Assembly (NCBI GenBank): GCA_011316305.1
Contig: SAUG01000091.1
Span: 285,800-349,799 of the forward strand
DNA length: 64,000 bases
Direction of reading: 5' to 3'
DNA from: Rusavskia elegans
Taxonomy: Eukaryota > Ascomycota > Lecanoromycetes > Teloschistales > Teloschistaceae
The notes under the pieces were generated by a model. It saw nothing but the letters and a program-made list of their open reading frames with translations, was not told the DNA's origin and ran no database searches. Position numbers and translations under genes: made by a program. Of this stretch, positions 11,631 through 25,533 are shown piece by piece (position 1 is the first letter of the stretch; each line of letters starts with the position of its first letter).

Positions 11631-14600
11631 AATAAACGAATATTTTAAAAAAAATTAAAATAGAAAAATATATTTCTATATCGACGGAATCCGATAAACT
11701 TTCTAAATTTATTTCTATTATAAAAATCTATACTATATTAGTAGTTTTAAATAAAATTAATTTAAATAATATAGAAAAATTATTAATATAAATTATCGGA
11801 GTCGATATTAATTAAAATAAATTTATATTTATAAATTATTTTTTTTAAATAGATAATTCCGGTTTTTTTTTTGAATTATAGAAAAAGATTTACTAGATCT
11901 AATTCTATTTTATAAATATTTTAAAAAATCTATAATATATATTTTTAAATTATCCGGAATTATTTTTTTAAATTCGATTTTTATATTTAAAATAAACTAT
12001 ATTCTAATTTTATAGAAAGCTATTATTTCTAAATTAATATTTTATAATTTGTTTTTAAAAATAGATATAATTTATTATAATAACTTTATAATAATAGTTT
12101 TTAAAAAAATAGAATTAGAAATAGATCTAATATAGAAAAAGCGCTATTATTTTAAAATAAAAAAAATTAGATTTTAATAATAGAACCGAAATTAAATATA
12201 AATTTCTTTAAAACTATCTAAAACTAAAAACCCCGTATATTTTAATTTAATTTATATAAAAAAAAATCAATATTCTAATAAAATATTTAAATACTGAAAA
12301 GAATAATTAATTTTAATTTAATAATTAGATTTTTATAGGTCGAAATAATAGTTCTATTTAATAAAAATAACCGATAAAAAATTTATATAGAAAATTATAA
12401 AATTTAAAAATTTAAAAATTATTTATATATATATATTTAGAAATATAATAATCTATTTATATATATTCTATAAAAATATTAATAGATAATTTCGAAATTA
12501 TATTATAATAAATAAAATATAAAAAATTTCTATATAAATTATATTTATTAGAAAAAAATAAACCGATATTTTTTTTATATATAAATCTAGTTTTTATATT
12601 AGCTAAAGATATAAATTTATTTATATTAAAATTTTTAATAATTATATATATAAAGCCGTAATAAATTCTAGTTTTAAAAATTAATTCTATAATAACTAGA
12701 TATAGATAAATAAAGACGCCGAATATAAAATCAAATAATATAAATATTATATTAAAAATAAACCGTATCTATTATTAGATTCGGAACCCGGAATAATTAT
12801 TTAAAAAAATAATAATAATAAAAAATATAAATTTTTAAATTTAAATCTAAAATAATAACTATTAATAGAATTAATTTTAATTTAATAAAATCGAAATAAA
12901 GATATATTAAATATAGTAAATAACTATATCTATAATAATTTATAGCTAGATAATCTATATTAAAACTAATATCTTAATTTTATATTATAGAAAAAAGCTA
13001 ATATTATAAAAATTCTATATATAATTATAAATCTATATCTCTATAATTATTATAATAGAAAATATAATAAAAAGTTTAATTCGAATTATTTTAATAATAT
13101 TAACGATTTTAGATAAAAAGAGTTATATTAATAGTTATTACGAGATTTTAAAACGGCAGAATCGATATTAAACTAGCTATTATTATAGAGTTTTTTTAAA
13201 ATAGTAGATTCGAAACTAAATTGATTTTTAGATTCGGAACTATTATTTTAAAAAAAAATTAAATAAAATTAGTATTAAATCAGGGATTATATTAGCGGAA
13301 TTTCTAGAAAATATAAATTTAAATTTAAAAAACCCAGAATAGACTAATTAAATTAATAAATTATTAATTCTTTTATTATATATTTGGTTTTATTATATAA
13401 TCGCCGCGCTATAATAGAATTTTTTAGAAAATAATATTTAATATCTATTCCGGATTTTTTTTATTTTAAAAATATTTTTAAATCTATAATATCTATTATT
13501 TTTAATAAAATAATATATAAATTACTATAATTAAAGATTTTTTTTTATAGATCTAGATTAATAATATTTAATATCTAGCTTTATAATTTACTAATTATTA
13601 TAATCAAACTAAATTAAAACGGAAACTATTTCTATAAAATAATTATATCGGATAGTTTTCTATTAGATATAGTAAAAATTATTCGATTTAGTATTTATTT
13701 TTAATTATTAAATTCGCTTCTAATAATTTTCGCTTTAAAAATAAAATAGCTAAAATAGATAATAATTTATCGAATAGTATTTATTATATCTTTTTATATA
13801 TTTATATACTATCTTAAAATAATAAAATAACCGATTCGAAAATCAAGATATAAAGGTAAAAAGTTTTAAAATATAATATTTACGAGGTATTTAAATATAT
13901 ATATTTTAATTCTATATTATTTTATAATAATTCAATAGATATTAATAGTATAATATATATACTAATCGGTTATTATTTTTTAAAATAATTTAAAATTAAT
14001 TTTATTAATAACTATAATATAAAGAATTAATATATACTATTTATAATAAAATAATAGATTTTATTTAAATCTAGCTAGAATATTAAAAAAATAAATACTA
14101 TTTTAAAATATTTTTTTATCCCGAAACTATAAAATAAATTTAGAAAGTTAAAGATAACTATATATAGCTAGAGAATATAATATTTAACTAAATTAATAAT
14201 CAAATTTTCGGCAATATAATTTATTATAAATATATATATTTTAGATTAAATATAATATTTTAAAATATAGTTAAAAATAGTATTACTAAAAATTTACTTT
14301 AATAGTATCGGTTTATCATCGACTTTAAATAATAGATATAAAGTTACTATCTAGAATTATCTATTTTCTATTAAAAAGCTAATTATTATTATTATAAAAA
14401 TTCCGGAAAATTCGATTTATAATATTAAAATAGTATTTATATTATACCGGAACTTTATTTTTAATAATTATTAATATTTTCTAAATTTATTAGCCTAGAA
14501 TTATATTATTTAAAATCGGATATATTATATTTTCTAGAATATTAAATAGAATTTTAAATTAAAAATATAATATTTATCTACTAGAAAAAAAGAATATTAT

Positions 14601-16741
14601 AATATCTAAAAAAGTTATATAGATAATAATTTTTCTATATATTCGGAAATAGTAATAAAGATATTTATATAGAAACGTCTTTCTAGTACCGGCTAGACTA
14701 TATAAAAAAAATTGCTTTTTAATTTTATTATTATCTATATTTTTTAAAATAATATAATTAAAAGTAATATATTAATTTTTATTTAAAAAATTAATATTTT
14801 CTTTTAATATTTATATATATATAACCGGATTATAATTTAATCTAAATATAATTAACCGATTTTTTTACTATTAATTTTAGATATATATATATTTCGGTAG
14901 TATATAATTTTATAATATATATTTTATATTATCTAATGAATTTTTAATTAAATTTAGACAATAATTATCTTTCGGATATTCTATATTTAATAAATATATT
15001 AAAATCTTTTCTCGGAATTTATATATAAAATTACTATAAATATTTTTTTAATATTTTCTAAAATATTTTAGACCGAATTAAAAAATTATAGATATAAATA
15101 ATAACTAGTAGATTCTAAAATTAAAATCTAATAGAAAATATTATTATTTTTTATTATTTTTAATAAAATCGCGGGTAAAATATATATTTTAAAAGATTTT
15201 ATATATCTAGCTTTAATATATCTATAGATTCTCGAAACTACTTTAGTTATTTTAGAAATATAGAAAAATAATATCTATAAAAAATAATATTTATCTATAA
15301 AAGAATTATAATAAAAGATTCGGTTAATTAAAAAAAAATCGTTTTAGTTACTATTATTATATTTTTAAATCGAATATATACTTTTATAAAAAGTTTTTAT
15401 ATAAAATATTTTAGCTATTTATATTTGATATATTATATTTAAATTATCTTATTAGAATGAATTTTTTATAATAATAGTATTTTATAATTCCGTTTTATTA
15501 ATATTTTTTTAAAAGCTAATTAAATATTTATTAGATAGATAAAAATATAGATTTTATATAGGCCGCTATTTCTAATACTTCCGGAATTTTGATAATTTAT
15601 AGATTATTATAGACGGGCCGATAATACGACTATTAATATAATATATAATTTTATTATTTTTCGTTTTAGTTCCGAGCCGAATTATTCTAAAATTATAATC
15701 TTTATAAATATATTTATAGATATATCAAACCGCTTTGATACTAGTATATACTTTAATATTAATAGAAGTTATATTTTATAGAAAGATATAGATTGTATAG
15801 TACTACCTATTAATCATTAAATTAGAAATCGGCTAAATTCTAGCTATCGCGGATCTAAATACGCCTATTATTAGACTTTCGATAAATCGGATATAGATTT
15901 AAACTAATAGTAATATAAAATTAAAACTATTTCGGAAATCTTTTATTATATTAGATAGATCTACTATATTTTAATAGTTATATATAGAATATATTAGGCT
16001 TTACTATATTATAAAAATTATATAATATATTATTTTTAATAATTTCTATTAATCGGCTAGATAAATCAAAACCGGAAAAAAATAATTCCGCTATAATAAT
16101 AGTATCGATATTATCGAAATTATAGAAACCGCTATTATTTTTAAAAAATAATAAAAAATATATATAAAAAAAATTCTATTTCTAATATTTAATTATTTAA
16201 ACCGAATCTTTATATTTTCTAAATAAATCTTTTTTATATTTTTTTTAATAATAATTACTATTATAAATAAAATTTCTATATAAATAAATTAAATTAATTC
16301 TAGATTTTATATTATAACTATTTTATAGTAAAGATTTTAAACTATTTTAGATTCGCTATTATAGTTATAAATAGTAACGGTTTATAATAATATTTAATTA
16401 ATACTATCGAATCTATTATATATTTATATATAAAACGGTTACCTTTTATATATAATAAAAAGAATATTATTTCATAGTCGATATTTTATAGATTAATATT
16501 TTTATTTATCTTTAATATTCTAATATAAATCTACTCGAATTATTTTCCAATTCTATTATTATTAATTAAATTCTATCTAAATATATACCGTAAAAATATC
16601 GACTATAATTTACTAAAAGAAATATCTACTATAATAAAATATATTAAATTCTATATCCTTTTTATAAAACTAATATTAATAGAAAATCTAAATTTCAAAC
16701 TCTAATAAAACCCCGGATTATTTTTCGGAAATAGTAATATA

Positions 16742-16917
16742 TATTGGAAGTACGTGTTACGTATAATAGCTGTACCAAGGCGCTAAAGGCGCTAGTGCCT
16801 ATTAGACCTAGTAGTTTACGGCGCTAAAGCCCTGCTATCTTTTTTTTATATATTTAGTTTAGGCGAAAGCCTACTTTAGTAAATTAAATTTAATATTCTA
16901 TATATATAATTTTAATT
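16742..16917 (+). repeat. 5' LTR of Copia element A
   Basis: Starts tattgg (a RIPed TGTTGG). It contains the family's GGCGCTA-rich block (about 16778-16800) and a TATA-like stretch (tatatattta, about 16848-16857) before gcgaaagcc. The 3' boundary, by comparison with other copies, is near 16917. Confidence 0.85.
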
Positions 16918-16945
16918 ATTTATAAACCCGGAAGCTCTAGCCGAA
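16918..16945 (+). promoter_or_regulatory. Likely primer-binding site of element A
   Basis: In the family the sequence just inside the LTR reads GGTTATAAACCCGG (best seen inverted in B, 31222-31235, and in K, 62998-63011). Allowing C-to-T type changes, it resembles the complement of the initiator-tRNA-Met anticodon arm (GGTTATGAGCCC), the half-tRNA priming known from Drosophila copia and some fungal Copia elements. In A the first bases are further altered. Confidence 0.4.
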
Positions 16946-17951
16946 TTAGTTTATAATAGTTATTATTATTATTCGCGAATATTATATTTTTATATTTAAT
17001 TTCTTTATATTTTTATTAAATCTTTTTTCCTATCTACCTTTTAATAGATCCGATATATATTATTAAACCGTATAAAGTATCTAATACGGCGAATAATAAA
17101 ATCTATAATTATACTACTACCTATAAGTATCCCGGTAACTACCGAAATTATAAATAACTAAATAGACCCCTTTTATTTTACCTTACGATTTTTTCTAGCC
17201 GCTTAAACTACTAACTTTTTTATTTTCGAATAGAACTATTAAGTCGCTAATTTACTATATATAGATATATTACTATAGAAATATTATACTAGATATAGTA
17301 ATTAGGCCTTTAAAATTAGATCTTTATAATTATTAGTTTTATATCCTACCGTCTAGCAAATACTAGTTATTAGTATATATTCTATAGCTGCTAGCTATTA
17401 TAAATAAATATAGGAAGCGACTATCTAGCTAATTTAATATAGACTAGGACCTCTATAAAATAGGAAGCTAGTAGACTATATTTCTAGCTATTATATCTTT
17501 TCTAACTTTCTAATAGTCTAAGCGAGCCTCTATTATTTCTAAACTAACTATTTTACCTCTAGAGCTAGAGCTATTAAGTCTAGCTTTCGGCTTTACTAGC
17601 TATATTATCTAGTTCTAAATAGTATAAAAACTCGAAGCTTTTTATTTATTACTAAAGACTATTATTATATTATTTTAATTATCGAAGCTTTACCTAACCT
17701 ATTCTAAACCTTATATCTATTTCTATATTATTATTATTAAAGCTTTATACCAATTTTTATAATCTTAAAAATTTTAAATAATATTTTTTTAAAGACTATC
17801 TAATAACCTCCGGGTAAGCTAAACCGCCTATAATTTCTAATTTTCTATCGAAAACTATAGGCTTCTATATAACTAATAGTAAATCGATTTTACTATTTAG
17901 AGCCGTCTATATTTAGACTTTAATTATTATTTATTAAAGTTACCTTCTATT

Positions 17952-20900
17952 ATATCTAAAGACGACCTGGACTTTTTTATAATTTTTAATTCCTTTCCGA
18001 TATTTTTAAGCCCGAGTAATTTATTCGGCTTCGAAATTATTATACCTTCTAGATATTCGCTTCTAGGCTTTTTTTTAGATTCCTTTTTTTATAATACTAT
18101 TCTTCGCGATACTCTATAGTCTAGTATTAAATTTAGTAATATATCTACTCCTATAATATTAACTATAGATAATACTAAACTAGAGGATTCTAGCTACTTT
18201 AGTAATATAATTCCGAAATTCGAAACCTGTTCGGATTATAAAAATTAGGAGGAAGCTATTATAGTCTACTTCGTTTTTAATAATTTCCGAGCTACTACTA
18301 AAAGTCTTTTACTTCCGGCTTTTTCTAACTATAAGGAAGAATAGATAGAATATATCTATATAGTAATTAAGACGACCTATAGTATTAATATTAAAAACTT
18401 TATTAAAGATATTATATTAGATACTAAAAAGATACTAGATAAATTCTAGATATAATATATAGTCCGTAGTATTAGTAAGTTTATAGAATTTAATATCTAG
18501 CTAGATATCCTTTATTATAATAGTTCTTTCGAAAGTATAGAGGTTTATATAACTAAATTTTATAAGTTTACTAATAAAATTCTAGCTATAGGTATTATTA
18601 TTTTAGAAAGCCTTTTTATTTTAAAATTTTTTTAGAGCTTTAGGACCGTTTTTAGCTACTTCTAGACCTTATTTATCTAAAGTAATATTATCGTTAGTAA
18701 TAAAAATAAATAAAAATAGAAAATAGTTATTTTAAATAAAATAATTAGTACTACTATTAGTAAGAAATATTACTAATATAGTAATAGCAAGTCTATTACT
18801 ACTAGAACTAAAGCCTTCCTATTTATAAATAACCCGAATAAACGAGTTATTAAAGTTAACTACTATTTCTATTATAACCGAAATAGCTATACAAAAAATA
18901 TCTACTATAGTCTATATTATAAATTAAAGAAGGCTTAGATAATAAAAAAGTAGAAAAACGGCGGTAGTAAACGCTAAAAGGGTAATAATAATAAAAATAA
19001 AGGCGGTAAAAGAAAGGATAATAAAGATAATAAAGATAATAAGTCTAAAGATAATAAATCCAAAAATAAATCTACCGAATCCGAAAAATTACTAAATTTT
19101 ATTATAGTAGTACCGGCTTCTACTAATTTTAGTTTTATAATTTTTACTCCTACGGCTTTATCGGCTTTATTAAATAAATTAGATTTTACTAATAGTTAGA
19201 TAATCGACTATATTTATAACTATTATACTATTTTCTAGTAGTACTTTTTTATTAAATCTAGTATAAAATCTATCTAAAGCGAGCCTATAATTAATATTAG
19301 TAGCGCTATTAGCCCCCGACCGATCGCTAAAGGTACTATTATATTTAACTATTTTATTAAAAGTAGATATCGCTTTATAGAATTCTATAATATTTTTTAT
19401 ACCCCCGGATCCGGTACTAATTTTTTATTAATATTATAAATTTAGAAAATAGGCGCTAAAGTAATTATTAAAAATTCTAGCTTTAGTTTTAATTCTAGTA
19501 TTCCGGATTTAACGTTAACTATCTATATATAGGAAAATCTATTTCTACTAAATATTAATACTATATAGTATAACTTTATAAAACTTTTTTCTATTTTTTT
19601 TTTCTTTTTTTTTCTATTTTCGTCCTTATTTTTATTAATATCTAATATAGCTTTAAAGGCCTACACTAAAATATTAATAGAGATTAAAAATATCTAATAA
19701 ACCCGGCTTAAATATTTTAGTAACTAGAATCTATATAAATTAGTAAATATATCTATAGAAATCGATCTATTTAAAGTTTTTAAATCTAAATCCGATTACT
19801 ATAAAGTATATATTCTAGATAAATAATATAATTAGCTTTATAGGAGCTATATCCGCTCCGGTAGTAATTCTATTAATTTTATTTACGCTAATTATATAGG
19901 TTCTATTCGAAAAAATAAAGTTCTAGTTATATATAATAGAAGCTAATATATTTTTATCTTTTTAAATAATAATATCTAGAAGTATAGTATTTATATAACT
20001 AAATTAAAAGATATTTTTAAAATTCTAAAATACTAGAACTATTTCTATATCTATAATAAAAAAAGCGTTTTTATTATTAAATATTTTTATAATAATAATA
20101 AATTTAGGAGCTATATTATATCTAAAAGCTTCGCTAATAAAGATATTTAGTAGGTATTTACTATATCTAATAATCTATAATAAAATAGTATATCCGAATA
20201 TTTCGGGTAGATATTAATATATAAAACCTATTTTATATTAGTTTATAGCGGCTTTAGTAAAAAATATTAGCTACTATTTATCGAAGTTACTACTTTCCTA
20301 TATTTCCGGTTACCTAATAGTAAACTAGGTATAGTTTTATATAAAAAGGAGTATAGTAAACCTCTAGATTTAAATTAATTCTATATTCTAGGTTCTATAA
20401 CGTACCTAATATAAAGTAAAAAGATTCGGAAATTCTATAATCGGAGCTATAAATATACTTTAGTTAATTACTTTAGTAATACTATTTATAAACTATTAAA
20501 TTTTTAAAATAAGATTATTTACGTCTTTTCTATAGTATTTAAAGAAATAGGTTAAAACCTAGATTTATTAGATTTATAGGAGTTAGAGAAATTAGAAAAT
20601 GAATTTTAATAGTAGCCCTTACGGAAACGGTAATATACTAATAGGAAATATAATTCTAGGAAGTTATAATTATAATCTAGTAATTTTTTTTTAATATCTA
20701 AACTAATAATTCCTCCGATATTTTATTAGATTCCTTTTATCTATAGTTAAGTTTTTTTACCGGCTAATCTATCTACTAGACTTTATATTACTAAAATTAA
20801 TAATTCCGAATTAGATTCTAATAAATTACTATCCTATTTTTAAACTATTATATCTTACCTATAAACCGACTATACTATTTAATTTCTTATTAAAATCCTA

Positions 20901-22637
20901 TATAACTACCCTAAACTCCGGATACTAGATAATTATAATTATTTCTTACTAGATCTGATTATAAACGTCTATATATTTATTAATACTATAAAAAAAGGTA
21001 CTATATTAAATACTTTCGAACTCTAGTTATATAAAAAAGCTATTAATTTACTTTATATTAATAAATAATATAAAGCTATAGAAGAAAAACTAATATTATT
21101 AGAATTAAATAATATATAGATAATATATACTAAGATATTACTACCTTCTATAAAATATCTTCTAGAAAATAAATAGATATATAAAATTAAAAGGAACGCT
21201 AATAGTAAAATTATATATTTTAAAACTCGCTAAATTATTTATAGCTTTAAATAAAAAGCTAGTATCGATTTTAATAAAACCTTTATTTCTATTATTAAAT
21301 TAATATTATATAAAGCTATTTTCGCTATAGCTACCGCCTACGGCCTAGAACTTAATTAAATAGATATTAAAACGGCCTTTCTCTATAGTTATATCGACGA
21401 AATTATCTATATATAATATTCTACTAGCTTTAGCGACTTTAATATAATATATAAACTTTAGAAAACCTTCTATAATTTTAAATAATTACTTTAGGTCTAG
21501 TATTATTACTTTACTAAGTTTTTTATTATTATTAGCTTTAAATTTTTAGAATCCGATTATAGTATCTTTTATAATAGTATAATTACTATTAGTATTTATA
21601 TTAATAATATCCTTCTATATAGCGCTAGTTATTAGGACTTTAATAATATTAAAATATATTTAAACGAACGTTTTTAAATATTATATCTAGGCCCTATTAA
21701 TTTTTATTTCGGTATAAAAATTATTAGAAACCGGGAACTCTATACTATTTAGTTAAACTAAACTATCTATATTAAATAAATTCTAAAAGATTATAGCTTC
21801 GCTATTTATAAAAATAATATTTCTATTTTTATAGATTCCGGCTTTTATTTAGAAACCGTTCCCGCTAATTAGAATTACCCTTTATTAATAAAATATAAAT
21901 ATTAAAATACTATCGGCTTTTTAATATATATTATATTTAAAATCTGCTTTAATATTATTTTTACTATTTCTATTATTAGCCGATATTTATCTAATCCTAT
22001 AAGCTACTACTAGAATATTATTACTAGAATCTTTAAATATCTATATAAAACGGTTTACTTTATTTTTATTTATAAAAGCGATCTATAAAAGTTTTAGGGG
22101 TATACTAATATTAATTAAATAGATAACTATAAAACCTATTACTTTATTTCTAAATATATTTTCGATATTAAATCCGGCGCTATTAGCTAGTTATCTAAAT
22201 AGTAAGCTACTATAGCTATATTAATTACTAAAGTAGAATTAGATAGGAAAACTAGAGCTACTAAAAAGGCTATTTAGTTAAATTATATTTTAAGTTAGCT
22301 ATTAATTAATAAATAGAATTTAAATACTATTCTAGATATAGTAATCTTCTATAGCGATAATTAGGGCGCTATTATTTTTATTAAAAACCTTTAGTTCTAT
22401 AGCTATATTAAATATATTAATATCTATATTAAATTCTTATAGAAGAAAATTATTAATAAAATTATTAACTTTTAATATATTCTAACGGAGTAAATAGTTA
22501 CTAATAGGTTTACTAAAGTTCTAGATAAAAGTAAATTTAAGGCTTTTTATATAGTATTTAGGTTTAAAGATCTAAAAATACTCTAAACTTTAAATAATAA
22601 TAGTAATAATCTATCTAAATTATAAAAGTCCTTTTAA
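17952..22637 (+). pseudogene. RIP-inactivated Copia gag-pol polyprotein (element A)
   Basis: One frame of about 1,560 codons. The start is ATA at 17952, in the place of the family's ATG. Gag carries a CX2CX4HX4C zinc knuckle at 18864-18905 with its cysteine codons turned to tyrosine codons (ends SYTKNIYY), then a Lys/Asn-rich linker. An integrase region lies at about 19690-20560 (INFIYANYIGSI, with the first acidic residue of DDE read as Asn). Reverse transcriptase is at about 20900-22000, with IDIKTAFLYSYIDEIIYIQ (21360 on) and a degraded YVDD box (YINNILLYS). RNase H is at about 22060-22480 (DNQGAIIFIKN, then EQIVTNRFTKVLDKS). Stops are TAA/TAG at former CAA/CAG/TGG sites. The domain order integrase before RT is diagnostic of Copia. 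Confidence 0.9.
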
Positions 22638-22984
22638 TAATAATTTCCTCCAGAATATAATTAATTTTAGGGTATTAGTAATTACTATATATCTATAAAT
22701 ATTATTTTCGGAAAATATAATATATACTAAAGGGAATAGTTAAACCTTTAAATAATTTTAGGCCCTATAGGCCTATCTATATAGTATTTATATTATTTTT
22801 AAATTACTATATTATTTATATATTTTCCGATAATATATTTAATTAAAATCCGTATATAGTTATTTATATCCGAATTCGTTCTTTTATTTTAGTAGTAAAA
22901 TACTAAGAATATATCTTTAGTCTAAATTCTACTAAATTCTATATTAAACTTAATATATTAACTGGTTTTAATACTAGTTAAAGT

Positions 22985-23784
22985 ATTTCTAGCTATCTAG
23001 TAGTTATTTAAACTCTATATAAAGTTTTTCGGAACTAGTATAGATATACTATAATTAGTATTCTAGCCGCTAGCTATTTACTATATAATTTCGCCTACTA
23101 TCTATTATTATTATATTTTTAAATATATTTTTACTAATTCTATACTATCTAATATATAAATTATACTATTTAACCTTTTATATTTTATATTTTTATTTAA
23201 TACTATTTATAGCTATTATCGATTTAAATAGTCTTTAAAAATTTAATTTTACCGCCTATATTTCTAAAGAACTCGATCTATATATATATATCGAAGTTTT
23301 TAATAAATTATTTAATAATTTTTAAACTTATATCGCCTTTATAAACTATAATAATAATCTCTTCTATTTCTATTTTTAAATACTATTCTATTTAAATTTT
23401 AAATCTAAGCGCTATTAGATAAAAAATAATATTAATAGCTTTTAGAATTATAATATCTTTAGCCGCCTATAGCTAGATAGCGATAATATATAAATATATA
23501 TCGAGGTTTTCGCTATCTAGCTATACTATTAAATTAATTATAGAATTTTATAGAAATTCTAGGAATAGTACTATTAGAATATTATAATTATTAATAATCC
23601 GAAAATTTATATTAATCTTTAAAGCTATAATAAATACCCCTATATCTAGGACTATCTAGGCGATATAACTTTTAATATATTAATAAAGGTTTATAATATT
23701 CTAATAGGCGTTTAATATATACTTTTTAAATAAATTAAGAATAAATATAATATTTATACTCTATAGTATTTTAGTAGTAATAAT
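22985..23784 (+). pseudogene. Candidate extra ORF downstream of pol, 5' part (element A)
   Basis: Between the pol stop (about 22637) and the 3' LTR this family has about 1.55 kb, long for a Copia 3' UTR. In A the sense frame through 23213-23784 reads protein-like stretches such as FTAYISKELDLYIYIEVFNK and YPYIQDYLGDITFN. At 23785 it is broken by element B and resumes in the same frame at 31418. Stops are all TAA/TAG. It does not resemble gag, pol or a transposase that I know. Upstream limit and start codon are uncertain. Confidence 0.4.
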
Positions 23785-23961
23785 TGTTGAAATTATATGT
23801 GTGGAATATCAAGCTTAATTCACTAAGGTGGGCTTTCGCCTGAACTAAGTATATAAGAAAGGAGGTGGCAGGGCTTTAACGCCGTAAACCACTAGGCCTA
23901 ATCGGTACTAGCGCCCCTAGCGCTTTAGTATAACTATTATACGTAATACGTAGTTCTAATA
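23785..23961 (-). repeat. 3' LTR of Copia element B (left in window)
   Basis: Minus-strand LTR. It retains tgtgtgg and the CTGAACTAAGTATATAAGAA block, including a TATA-like element; ends in ttctaata, a RIPed ttccaaca. Confidence 0.9.
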
Positions 23962-25180
23962 CTTCTATACGAATAATATACTATATACGTACCGAAAGTA
24001 AAAATTAAACAGGCTCGCTATATACTCGCTAAAAAACCCGTAGGAAAAAGAGTTTATATATAACGCGAGGATAAGGTTTAAAGAGCTCCTATAGCGGATA
24101 TATATTATAAAAAAGATAAAATAAAAGAATAAAGCTTCTATAGTAGATCTATATATATAAAATATAAAAATCGAAGTCTAGATAAAAGAAAATAGAACTC
24201 CTATAGTATTCTAGATCTTCTATAGTAGTAGTATATTTAGTAGAGTACTAGTATAGGTACTAGTTTATAATATAAATCTATTTAAAGTATTTAAAACGGA
24301 TATCGCCTAATTTAAAAGGCGCGTCTAGAACTTCGGCGATCGAAAGTACCTATTTAGTAGTAAATTATAGGTACTGGCAGTCGTTATTATCGCTGCTAAA
24401 GTACTATAGAATATAAATATTATATTTTTTTATAATTTATTTAAAGAGCGTATATTAAACGCCTATTAGGATATTATAAGCTTTTATCGATATATCGAAG
24501 ATTATATTATCTAGATAGTTCTAGATATAGAAGTATTTATTATAGCTTCGAAAATTAATATAAGTTTTCGGATTATTAATAATTATAGCGTCTTAATAGT
24601 ACTATTCTTGGAATTCCTATAGGATCCCGTAATTAATTTAGCGGTATAGCTAGATAGCGAAAACCCTAATATATATTTATATATTATTACTATCTAGCTA
24701 TAGATAGCTAAAAAATATCGCGATTCTAAAAGCTATTAATATTATTTTTTATCTAATAGTATTTAGATTCGAAATTAAAATAGGATAGTATTTAAAAATA
24801 GAGATAAAATAGATTATTATTATAGTTTATAAAGGTAATATAAATTCGAAAGTTATTAAATAGCTTATTAAAAATTTTAATATATATATATAGATCGAGT
24901 TCTCTAGAAATATAGGCGGTAAAGTTAAATTTTTAAGGACTATTTAAATCTATAATAGCTATAAATAGTATTAAATAGAAGTATAGAATATAAGGAATTA
25001 AATAGTATAATTTATATATTAGATAGTATAGGATTAGTTAAAATATATTCGAAAATATAGTAGTAGTAAATAGTAGGCGAAATTATATAGCAGGCGGCTA
25101 GTAGCTAGGGCGCTAATTATAGTATATCTATACTAGTTTTAAAAAACTTTATATAGAATCTAAATAACTACTAGGTAGCT
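23962..25180 (-). pseudogene. Candidate extra ORF downstream of pol (element B)
   Basis: Minus-strand counterpart of 22985-23784 plus 31418-31841. The region between this LTR and the pol stop is colinear with A, F and K. Small A/T-run indels relative to F shift the frame, and RIP stops are frequent, so the limits are approximate. The opposite (+) strand also gives a long TGA-free frame here, but with more stops than the sense strand in the copy compared (F). Confidence 0.35.
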
Positions 25181-25533
25181 AGAAATATCTTAACTAGTAT
25201 TAAAACCAGTTAATATATTAAATTTAATATAGAATTTAATAGGATTTAGATTAAAGATATACTTTTAGCGTTTTATTACTAAAATAGAAAAACGAATTCG
25301 GGTATAAATAACTATATACGGATTTTAATCGAATATACTATCGGAGAGTATATAAAAGGTATAGTAATTTAAAAACGATATAGATACTATATAGATAGAT
25401 CTATAGAGCCTAAAGTTATTTAGAGGTTTAACTACCCCCTTTAGTATATATTATACTTTCTAAAGATAATATTTATAGGTATATAGTAATCGCTAATACC
25501 CCGGAATTAATTATATTCCGGAAGAGATTATTA

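Noticed and set aside
7490..16140. Gypsy or LINE polyprotein in family C
   Set aside because: I looked for zinc knuckles, YxDD boxes and RNase H/integrase motifs and saw none that survive scrutiny. The class is left open.
24430..25080. Long TGA-free frame on the strand opposite to Copia B (also in F and K)
   Set aside because: RIP removes TG, so lack of TGA is uninformative. TAA/TAG density in this frame (F copy) is higher than in the sense-strand frame, which I prefer as the coding one.
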